6,639 nt of DNA, taken from assembly GCA_021828225.1 (NCBI GenBank), contig JAKASH010000166.1, positions 1-6,639 of the forward strand, in the 5' to 3' direction. Under the pieces are notes generated by a model that worked only from the letters and a program-made list of their open reading frames with translations, did not search any database and had not been told where the DNA came from. The DNA comes from Acidobacteriota bacterium. GTDB taxonomy: Bacteria; Acidobacteriota; Terriglobia; UBA7540. Positions 1 to 4,824 of the stretch are shown one piece after another; the stretch's first letter is position 1; every line of letters starts with the position of its first letter. The position numbers and the translations under genes were made by a program.

Positions 1-175
1 CGGTTTGTTTTTTTCGCTCATCGTTTGTTTTCAGCAACTTCCCAGCTTTGTTTTTAAAAAAAGAATTCTTTTTTCTGTTTTTTCGCGTTTTGGAGGCGGC
101 GGAATCGAGTTTTGCTGTTTGTTTTGAAAGCGATACTGCAGTCTCGATGCGTATTTGCGCTGTTTGCATCATCAT
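1..175 (-). CDS. Partial gene or leader running off the left edge
   Basis: Two readings are possible on the minus strand. One frame is open from the ATG at 175-173 to the window edge: about 58 codons, starting MMQTAQIRIETAV and becoming very Lys-rich. A GGGAGG lies about 10 bases upstream. Its third codon positions are AT-rich, unlike the GC-rich genes elsewhere in the window, so it may be untranslated leader that is open by chance. The second reading starts at the ATG at 21-19 in another frame and begins MSEKNKP. That is a natural-looking N-terminus, but only seven codons are visible and the nearest GGGAAG is about 16 bases away. A promoter-like sequence at 225-253 points the same way and would serve either. 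The product cannot be recognised. I favour a real gene crossing the edge, with its start unresolved. Confidence 0.35.
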   Translation of the reverse strand, partial: MMMQTAQIRIETAVSLSKQTAKLDSAASKTRKNRKKNSFFKNKAGKLLKTNDERKKQT

Positions 176-224
176 TCACTCTTTGCCTCCCGGCAGCCGC
201 ACGCCGCCTTGGGAGGATTGGGCA

Positions 225-253
225 AGACTACCATACTAGCCCATCTTTGTCAA
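225..253 (-). promoter_or_regulatory. Candidate sigma70-type promoter, reading left
   Basis: On the minus strand a perfect -35 hexamer TTGACA (253-248) is followed after 17 bases by TAGTCT (230-225), a moderate -10 match. Transcription would start near 218 and run toward the left-edge gene, giving a leader of about 45 or 195 bases depending on which start codon is used. The -35 match and the spacing are good; the -10 is imperfect and nothing else supports it. Confidence 0.4.
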
Positions 254-376
254 GTAAATTTTCGCGCAAGCCGGGCTTCTGCCCCTACCTGCGGACTACG
301 ACGAGAGCAAGGGCGGGACTGCGTTGCGCCAGATTTCTTCAGCGGCTGAAGCCGGGTCTTGCTGCAGGCGCTGAAT

Positions 377-403
377 GGCCCCGGTGAACCGGGGCCCTCC
401 TAA
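377..403 (-). repeat. REP-like hairpin, copy 1 of the GGTGAACC type
   Basis: GGCCCCGGT (377-385) pairs perfectly with ACCGGGGCC (388-396) across a 2-base centre. It is followed by CCTCCTAA, so on the minus strand the head reads TTAGGAGG, a one-base variant of the GTAG head. The same hairpin with the same flank recurs at 1081-1107, which shows it is a dispersed repeat and not a chance palindrome. Confidence 0.6.
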
Positions 404-540
404 AGAGTGATCGTACACATCGCAAAACTCGCCACTCGCGTATGCGTCTCCCTCGGAAGTGCCCCCTCACCCGGCCCGCGGGGCTGTCCACCCTTTCGGA
501 GAGGGCTGCTTTTAATGCGGGAAGAGGCCATGGTCAGCAA

Positions 541-577
541 GTAGCGTGGACCTCCGCTGTCGAGGTCCGCGGTTTTT
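541..577 (+). repeat. REP-like hairpin with GTAG head and a T-run
   Basis: GTAG (541-544) is followed immediately by a stem whose core is GGACCTC (548-554) against GAGGTCC (562-568) with a 7-base loop. It extends by three more pairs including one G-T, giving 545-554 with 562-571. TTTTT follows at 573-577, so it could act as a plus-strand intrinsic terminator, although no plus-strand gene lies upstream. The GTAG head fits the other hairpins in this region, so I read it primarily as a repeat. Confidence 0.55.
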
Positions 578-668
578 CTGGCGATGGCGTTCACGATGCC
601 GTATTCCAGCGCCGCGGCTCCGGCGCCTCCTGGTCATCATGCCCCGAACCAAAACAAGAGCCGCAGAC

Positions 669-692
669 CGCAAACCCGGCGGTTTGCGCTAC
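669..692 (-). repeat. REP-like hairpin with CTAC (GTAG) end
   Basis: CGCAAACC (669-676) pairs perfectly with GGTTTGCG (681-688) across the 4-base loop CGGC and is followed directly by CTAC (689-692), which is GTAG on the minus strand. It sits where recognisable homology of the methyltransferase remnant stops, so its insertion, or a rearrangement at it, probably marks the broken edge of that gene. Confidence 0.6.
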
Positions 693-693
693 C

Positions 694-960
694 TGCTTCC
701 GGCCTCGAGTGCCAAGTGTCTTTAAAGGCCGTGATCTGGGCGGCGGATTCTTCGCCGCTTGCTGTAGCGGCGGTCTGCGACCGCCGGATTTTTCCTTCTC
801 CTAAAGGCCGGCGCTCATAGAGCGCCGCTACAGAGAACCCGTGCGTGGCGTTGGAGTTGAAGGGCGGATCGAGGTAGATCAGGTCCACGCTTTCCGAGGC
901 CACGTGCTCGCGGAGGATTCCGAGATTGTCGCCAAAGTAGAGCTTGTTTTTCCAGTCCAT
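694..960 (-). pseudogene. Decayed N-terminal fragment of a beta-class DNA methyltransferase
   Basis: Reading minus from the ATG at 960-958, the product begins MDWKNKLYFGDN and reaches SVDLIYLDPPFNSNA. This is the start typical of site-specific N6-adenine or N4-cytosine methyltransferases in which catalytic motif IV (DPPF here, residues about 32-35) lies near the N-terminus and the SAM-binding motif I follows far downstream. After NSNA comes about 24 codons encoded by the inverted repeat pair at 762-833, and then family-like sequence resumes in the same frame (SGEESAAQITAFKDTW). Relative to intact members as I remember them, about nine residues seem replaced by the insert. Homology fades before the hairpin at 669-692 and the frame stops at 639-637, so the SAM-binding region and most of the usual several-hundred-residue protein are missing. 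No partner restriction gene is visible. Non-functionality is certain if this is the whole locus. Confidence 0.7.
762..833. repeat. BIME-like inverted pair of REP hairpins
   Basis: The element starts CTGTAGCGGCG (762-772) and ends with the exact inverse, CGCCGCTACAG (823-833). Inside are two perfect 8-bp hairpins with 3-base loops: CGGCGGTC/GACCGCCG (768-775 with 779-786, loop TGC) and CGGCGCTC/GAGCGCCG (809-816 with 820-827, loop ATA), separated by a 22-base linker. GTAG heads (764-767, and CTAC 828-831) lie at both outer ends. A GTAG head plus hairpin, paired head-out, is the known layout of bacterial interspersed mosaic elements mobilised by REP-associated Y1 (RAYT) transposases. No such transposase is in the window. 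The element lies inside the methyltransferase remnant. Confidence 0.75.
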
Positions 961-1022
961 TTGCGCAGAAGCATAGCATAAAGCTGGAATGACGGGCACG
1001 CAGGTTGCATTTTTTCGATGGT

Positions 1023-1045
1023 GGCGGTGAGGACACCGCCGCTAC
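1023..1045 (-). repeat. REP-like hairpin with CTAC (GTAG) end
   Basis: GGCGGTG (1023-1029) pairs with CACCGCC (1034-1040) across AGGA, followed by G and CTAC (1042-1045). The stem edge GCCGCTACA is the same as the right end of the paired element at 762-833, so it looks like a solitary relative of that family with a different stem tip. Confidence 0.6.
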
Positions 1046-1080
1046 AAAGGCTGAAGCCGAATTTCGCGGGGACGATTAGC

Positions 1081-1107
1081 GGCCCCGGTGAACCGGGGTC
1101 CTCCTAC
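1081..1107 (-). repeat. REP-like hairpin, copy 2 of the GGTGAACC type
   Basis: GGCCCCGGT (1081-1089) pairs with ACCGGGGTC (1092-1100), with one G-T pair, and is followed by CTC and CTAC (1104-1107). It differs from the copy at 377-396 by a single base within the hairpin and retains the CCTCCTA flank. This copy has an intact GTAG head on the minus strand. Confidence 0.65.
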
Positions 1108-1256
1108 ATTGGCATTGAGTTTGGCGGTGGCGCGGGAGGCGAGGTGTGCGGTAAGATGCGGGGCTGAATGGGGCGGGCGCCGGGGAGCGGCTTTCGGAGC
1201 GTTGGAGGCGGGGAAGAGCTTGAGCCTTCCGGCTGGTTCGTCCAAGAGGTCACGGG

Positions 1257-2195
1257 TTGAAGAGTTCGGCAAAGATCAGGATTGGCAAGCGCGTGGCCCT
1301 GGCGAGCATTGGGGTCAGCGCCGTCCTGGCGGTGGCGAAGATTACCGTCGGCATCCTGGGACGGTCGGCATCCGTGCTGGCGGACGGCTTTGAGTCGGCT
1401 GGAGATGTGGTGGCGTCGACGGCTGTCTTTTTCGGCTTTGCCGTGGCCTCGCGGCCTGCCGATGCCGAGCATCCTTACGGCCACGGGCGTTACGAGACGC
1501 TGACCGGACTGATTGTTGGCTTCATCCTTTTGCTGGCCGGCGTGGGGATCTGCTATCGGTCCCTTCAGGGATTGCAAGGGCCTCACGAGACACCAGCTTT
1601 TTATGGAATCTGGGCGCTGCTGGGCTCGATGGTGGCCAAGTCGGTGATGTCCGCGGTCAAATTCCGATACGGCAAAAAAATCCGCAGCGCGGCTTTGACG
1701 GCTGACGCCTGGAATGATTTTGTCGATATCCTCTCGGCGCTCACGGCCCTGACCGCCCTCGGGCTGACGCTGCTTGACCCTGCCCGCTTTCTTGCCGCGG
1801 ATCATTATGGCGGGTTTGCGGTAGGGCTGTTTGTGATTTTCACCGCCATGCGAGTGGCGAAGGATACGTCGTCGCGGCTGACCGACGAGATGCCGGATGA
1901 CGAGATGATGTCCGCCATTCGCGAGGTGACCTTAACGGTTCCGGGAGCCATCGGCGTGGAAAAGTGCTATGCACGCAACGTGGGCCTGCAATACTACGTT
2001 GACCTGCATCTCGAGGTCGACCCGGAACTGACCGTGAGGGAATCACACGAAATTGCAACCGCGGTGCGCTTCGCCATCCAAAAGAACCTGGACTGGGTCG
2101 AAGACGTGCTGGTGCACGTGGAACCGGCGCCGGCAAGCGCGAATCCGCTGGCCGCGGAACCGGGCAAGGGGAAGGCTCCAGGGCCGCCCGGCTGA
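1257..2195 (+). CDS. Cation diffusion facilitator (CDF) family metal transporter
   Basis: This 312-residue inner-membrane protein would export divalent metal ions from the cytoplasm by proton antiport, as known for CDF proteins. The start is TTG, preceded by AGAGG with a 7-base spacer. Six membrane segments are expected at about 13-34, 40-62, 83-104, 115-135, 148-168 and 180-196. The family signature HPYGHGRYE is at 72-80. The cytoplasmic C-terminal domain (about 205-290) keeps the three His positions of the regulatory metal site (in DLHLEVD, ESHEIA and VHVEPA), followed by a Pro/Ala/Gly-rich tail. The membrane metal site is unusual: aligned to E. coli YiiP D45/D49/H153/D157 it reads E46/D50/N153/D157. 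The family is clear; the metal cannot be inferred. The PASTA gene follows 67 bp later on the same strand without a terminator. Confidence 0.93.
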   Translation: MKSSAKIRIGKRVALASIGVSAVLAVAKITVGILGRSASVLADGFESAGDVVASTAVFFGFAVASRPADAEHPYGHGRYETLTGLIVGFILLLAGVGICYRSLQGLQGPHETPAFYGIWALLGSMVAKSVMSAVKFRYGKKIRSAALTADAWNDFVDILSALTALTALGLTLLDPARFLAADHYGGFAVGLFVIFTAMRVAKDTSSRLTDEMPDDEMMSAIREVTLTVPGAIGVEKCYARNVGLQYYVDLHLEVDPELTVRESHEIATAVRFAIQKNLDWVEDVLVHVEPAPASANPLAAEPGKGKAPGPPG

Positions 2196-2222
2196 GCGGC
2201 GTGGGCCGCGCACGTTCCGGCC

Positions 2223-2251
2223 TTGATAATTTTTCGCGGGTCGGCCATAGT
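2223..2251 (+). promoter_or_regulatory. Weak promoter candidate before the PASTA gene
   Basis: TTGATA (2223-2228) and CATAGT (2246-2251) are separated by 17 bases. Transcription would begin about five bases before the ATG, leaving an almost leaderless message, which fits the poorly spaced GGGAAGG (2255-2261) next to the start. Both hexamers are imperfect, and read-through from the CDF gene is an equally good explanation. Confidence 0.22.
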
Positions 2252-2262
2252 AATGGGAAGGC

Positions 2263-2991
2263 ATGAAAGTCGGCGGTAGAATTCGGACGCTGTTACGTTT
2301 GTTTTTCCTCGTCGCCATCCTGATGACGGTGGCTGTGGTTTCGGCCATTACCACGATTCGTCTCACCATCCACGGGAAGCAGGAGATTCTGCCCAACCTG
2401 GTCGGGATGCCGGAAGTTCAGGCGCGAAGCGTTCTGAACGGACTGGGCCTTGATCTGGAAGTCGAAGACCGGCTCTACAGTACCAAGATCCCTGTGAACG
2501 CCATCGTGCAACAGATGCCGTCTGCCGGGACGAGCATCAAGCCGATGCAGCAGGTCCACGTGCTGCTGAGCCTGGGGGCGCAAAAGGTGAGCGTTCCCGA
2601 CCTGATTGGACGCAGCCTTCGCGCGGCCCGGATAACCAGCGTCGAGCGCGGATTGACGATCGGCGACGTGGCCGCGATCTACTGGCCGCAGGACGCTCCG
2701 AACGAGGTGGTGGCGCAGGATCCCCCGCCGGCCACAACGGACTTGCAGAACCCCACCGTCAATTTCCTGGTTTCTCTGGGCCCGAAGCCCGTCGCCTACT
2801 TGTGTCCGAACTTTCAAAACAAGCCCCTTGGGACGGTTCAAGCCGAGCTGCAACAAGCAGGATTCCAGAACATTAACGCCAGCCAGGTCCAGGTCCCCGG
2901 CACTCCACGCAACACCATCATCAAGCAATTGCCCCTCCCGGGAAGCAAGGTGACGCCGGACACCACTTTTCAGTTTCAAGTGTCGCAGTAG
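2263..2991 (+). CDS. Membrane-anchored protein with three PASTA domains
   Basis: The product is 242 residues. A short basic N-terminus (KVGGRIR) precedes one membrane segment at about 11-33, and the rest is extracytoplasmic: three PASTA repeats at about 41-104, 107-172 and 178-241. Each has the usual pattern, with a P-x-L/F-x entry (LPNLVGMP, VPDLIGRS, CPNFQNKP), a helix rich in Ala and Leu, and a P-x-x-G-x-x-V/I turn before the last strand (for example PSAGTSI, PLPGSKV). PASTA domains in PknB-type kinases and penicillin-binding proteins bind or sense cell-wall precursors. Here there is no kinase or transpeptidase domain, so the role is a guess at envelope or peptidoglycan binding. An in-frame TAA at 2251-2253 means the ATG at 2263 is the first possible start. 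The ribosome site is poor, with GGGAAGG only one base away. Confidence 0.9.
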   Translation: MKVGGRIRTLLRLFFLVAILMTVAVVSAITTIRLTIHGKQEILPNLVGMPEVQARSVLNGLGLDLEVEDRLYSTKIPVNAIVQQMPSAGTSIKPMQQVHVLLSLGAQKVSVPDLIGRSLRAARITSVERGLTIGDVAAIYWPQDAPNEVVAQDPPPATTDLQNPTVNFLVSLGPKPVAYLCPNFQNKPLGTVQAELQQAGFQNINASQVQVPGTPRNTIIKQLPLPGSKVTPDTTFQFQVSQ

Positions 2992-3120
2992 GCTGGTTTC
3001 CTTTTCCATCAATTGGCCAGGAATGATAGCGGATTGCAGTCTGGCTGAGCCGTGGAGCTGCAGTTGTGGCAAGAGGTCCGTGGTTGGAAAGGCGCCAGGC
3101 GTGGCTGCCCTTCCTGATCA
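2992..3120. other. Spacer between converging genes
   Basis: Nothing recognisable lies between the PASTA stop codon and the terminator hairpin. Frames that cross it have no family resemblance. Confidence 0.5.
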
Positions 3121-3152
3121 AGCAAAAGGCCTCGCAATTCGCGAGGCCCTTT
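3121..3152. terminator. Bidirectional hairpin terminator
   Basis: GGCCTCGC (3128-3135) pairs perfectly with GCGAGGCC (3141-3148) across a 5-base loop. AAAA (3124-3127) precedes it and CTTT follows. On the minus strand the stem is followed by TTTTGCTT, a good intrinsic terminator about 25 bases past the stop of the 3175-3765 gene. On the plus strand the trailing CTTTG is weaker but could end read-through from the PASTA gene. Confidence 0.75.
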
Positions 3153-3174
3153 GCGAAAGCAGATACGCAGGATT

Positions 3175-3765
3175 TCAGGAAGTGGCCCTGGCAGTCATGT
3201 GCTGATCGAGCGCTGCCATCCTTTGCTCGGCCTGCACGTAGCGGCTGACCGTACCGATGGCACCGGCCATTCGATTGGCAGATTTGTAAATCATATTGAT
3301 ATTCTGCGGATATTCCGTCAGGGCAAGGGAGTCTTTGTTTTCATACTTGTTCAATTTCGCGATGGCCGCGTCCATCTGGTAGGCCATCTCATGAACCTCC
3401 GGCGTCACCTTATGGACCAGGCTCTGCTGCCAGGGCTCGAGTCTCTTTTCCATCTGGTCGAGCTGGAACAGGTCGGCACCCATCTTGTTGACGTCGTACT
3501 TGGCGGTATCGAGCCTTTGCGACTGGTCTTCCCAATTGAGTTCGATCTCCTGGACTTGCAGCCGTCCAACCTGCCTTCTTGCATTGCGTGCGAGTGTCTG
3601 CATTTGATTCAGTAAATTTGTCGCTTCCTCAGTGTCCTGCCAGTTGGCGGTATTGGATTTGATGCCGAACTGCCGGTTAGTTGTAACAGCAAATAACATG
3701 CCAGCGGGCATTATTAATCCTGCTAACAGAAGAGCTTCGATTGTCCGTACAACATTCAAACGCAT
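3175..3765 (-). CDS. Exported helical protein of unknown family, paralogue A
   Basis: The product is 196 residues and I do not recognise a named family. The start is the ATG at 3765-3763, preceded by AAAGGAGG with a 4-base spacer. An in-frame TTG 18 bases upstream lies before that ribosome site and is unlikely to be used. Residues about 9-26 are hydrophobic (ALLLAGLIMPAGMLFA) after an N-terminal Arg, so the protein is exported or anchored; the cleavage site is not clear. The mature part is polar and predicted largely alpha-helical, with Gln-, Asn- and Met-rich amphipathic stretches and no Cys. Highlights are ANW at 40-42, VNKMG at 92-96, LEPWQ at 109-113, TPEVHE at 121-126 and YPQNIN at 152-157. 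All recur at the same positions in the gene at 4088-4675, with 62 of 120 residues identical over 40-159 by my count and no gap. An envelope helical bundle is the best structural guess. Confidence 0.8.
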   Translation of the reverse strand: MRLNVVRTIEALLLAGLIMPAGMLFAVTTNRQFGIKSNTANWQDTEEATNLLNQMQTLARNARRQVGRLQVQEIELNWEDQSQRLDTAKYDVNKMGADLFQLDQMEKRLEPWQQSLVHKVTPEVHEMAYQMDAAIAKLNKYENKDSLALTEYPQNINMIYKSANRMAGAIGTVSRYVQAEQRMAALDQHMTARATS

Positions 3766-4087
3766 ATTGCCTCCTTTGTACAAAAGTCATGCTCAAGGCC
3801 GTGTTTTATGGGCCTTTAATACAGCTCCTGAACCTGACACTTTGTAAGATGCACGACAACGGGGAATCGTTACTTGATAGCCGGCAATCCTGCGCGCGAG
3901 GTAATATATGTCCAACAAGTGATACAAGATGTAATTGAGTAGTTAACATTGAGAAAGAGAGTTTCTCTGGAAGATCAGATCATCTTTTTCAGGCGGAAGT
4001 GGTTTGCGGCAGGCAGAAAGCTTCTTGCGGGAAATCCCGCCGGGCGTGGACGGGATTTCCCGATGAGGACAGGAGGAGGAGCAAGAG
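3766..4087. other. 322-bp gap between the paralogues, with hairpins
   Basis: No gene is apparent. From right to left on the minus strand it holds the stem-loop at 4028-4062, a small hairpin at 3951-3967 (GAGAAA/TTTCTC) and an AT-richer leader with possible -10-like sequences around 3903-3910 (TATATTAC). No good -35 partner was found at standard spacing. The length and AT content suggest that gene A has its own promoter here. Confidence 0.4.
4028..4062 (-). terminator. Perfect 12-bp stem-loop after paralogue B
   Basis: CGGGAAATCCCG (4028-4039) is exactly complementary to CGGGATTTCCCG (4051-4062) across an 11-base loop. It begins 25 bases past the stop codon of the 4088-4675 gene. On the minus strand it is followed by CAAGAAGCTTTCT, which is not a clean T-run, so it may be a weak terminator or a 3'-end stabiliser. 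Each arm is itself nearly self-complementary. Confidence 0.55.
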
Positions 4088-4675
4088 CTATGAATTCGCC
4101 CGTAAGATGTGCAGTTCGAGTTTCGCCACCTTAGCTTTTGCGGCCTGATACTGGTTGAAGGCGCCAACGGAATGGATGAGGTGGCCTGTCTGGCTGGCGA
4201 TAATGTTGATGTTATCCGGATATTGCGTCAAGGCGAGTGCTGTTGCACTCTGCTTTGCGTTTAGTTCCGCAATGGCCGCGTCGGTCTGGTAGACGAGCTC
4301 GTGGACATTGGGCGTCAGGCGGTGAAGGAGCTTCGTCTGCCAGGGCTCAAGCTTATTCTTCATCGCGTCCAGTTGCAGCAGGTCGTTTCCCATTTTGTTG
4401 ACATGACTCTTGACCCGGCTGAGCTTCGACGCCTGAGACTGCCACAATACTTGCATTTCACTAACCTGGATCGGGTCAATTTCTCTTTTGACACGCCTGG
4501 CCATGTTCTGCATGTTGTTGAACAGGCTGGTTGCCCGGTGAGCATCGGCCCAGTTGGCGACGCTCAAATCGGGCTGGGACAACGGATTTTGTTCGGCGGA
4601 GTACAGCATGCCTGTGGGTACCACCAAAAGCGCCAGGAGAAGTGTTTCCAGCATTCGTGAGATCTTGATTTGCAT
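4088..4675 (-). CDS. Exported helical protein of unknown family, paralogue B
   Basis: The product is 195 residues and is paralogous to the gene at 3175-3765; I know no named family. The ATG at 4675-4673 is preceded by AAGGGGG about four bases away. A Lys/Arg-containing start (QIKISR) and hydrophobic residues 11-24 form a signal peptide, with a plausible cut near YSA/EQ (residue 27). The mature chain is polar and mostly helical, with no Cys. Shared landmarks sit at the same residue numbers as in its sister: ANW 40-42, VNKMG 92-96, QLD 101-103, LEPWQ 109-113, VHE 124-126, DAAIA 132-136, ALT 148-150 and YP 152-153. The last 35 residues diverge most. It lies 149 bp downstream of homoserine dehydrogenase, with no clear terminator or promoter between them, so either read-through or a separate promoter is possible. 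A function should not be assigned. Confidence 0.8.
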   Translation of the reverse strand: MQIKISRMLETLLLALLVVPTGMLYSAEQNPLSQPDLSVANWADAHRATSLFNNMQNMARRVKREIDPIQVSEMQVLWQSQASKLSRVKSHVNKMGNDLLQLDAMKNKLEPWQTKLLHRLTPNVHELVYQTDAAIAELNAKQSATALALTQYPDNINIIASQTGHLIHSVGAFNQYQAAKAKVAKLELHILRANS

Positions 4676-4824
4676 AAAGCCCCCTTGCTTTGCCTGGGCT
4701 TAGCGGCAAACGCTGCTTTTGGGCCCCTGCGCCGCTTTGCCCTTCACATATGTTGGGATGCGAGTGTCCCGCGGCAACGTTGCTTGGAATCCCCGCAAGA
4801 GAAGTTGTAGGCTGGACGGAGAGG

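Larger units (their letters stand above)
176..693. other. Intergenic region with hairpin repeats, no intact gene
   Basis: No convincing coding frame is present in this 518-bp stretch. It holds the left-pointing promoter candidate, a small hairpin at 337-351 (CTTCAG, 3-base loop, CTGAAG), REP-like hairpins at 377-403, 541-571 and 669-692, and a stretch at 461-510 rich in CCCTC/GAGGG that can fold locally (for example GCCC at 474-477 with GGGC at 481-484). Open frames here run straight through the hairpins and show no family resemblance, so they were not called. The overall look is repeat-rich chromosomal spacer. Confidence 0.6.
961..1256. other. Intergenic region upstream of the CDF gene
   Basis: Apart from the hairpins at 1023-1045 and 1081-1107, I see no coding frame with any family resemblance. 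I also found no convincing -35/-10 pair for the downstream plus-strand transporter, although one should lie between about 1110 and 1240. Confidence 0.5.

Noticed and set aside
400..594. Minus-strand 64-codon frame in the left spacer
   Set aside because: It runs through the REP-like hairpin at 541-571 and GC-rich repeats, and I recognise no family; the open frame is probably chance.
377..1107. CRISPR array
   Set aside because: The hairpin repeats differ in sequence, orientation and spacing and have no uniform spacers, so they fit REP elements instead.
1088..1393. Plus-strand frame of 101 codons upstream of and overlapping the CDF start
   Set aside because: It begins inside a REP repeat, overlaps the transporter in another frame and shows no homology.
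1104..1805. Long minus-strand frame (233 codons) opposite the CDF gene
   Set aside because: It is antisense to a clear transporter, has Arg/Gly/His-rich low-complexity content and no family resemblance; it is a typical GC-rich shadow frame.
2293..3072. Minus-strand frame of 259 codons opposite the PASTA gene
   Set aside because: The plus strand carries three recognisable PASTA repeats, and the antisense product is His/Arg-rich with no domain.
4774..4783. 10-bp palindrome GCAACGTTGC upstream of paralogue B
   Set aside because: It could be an operator, but one short palindrome without a second copy or a known regulator is not enough.
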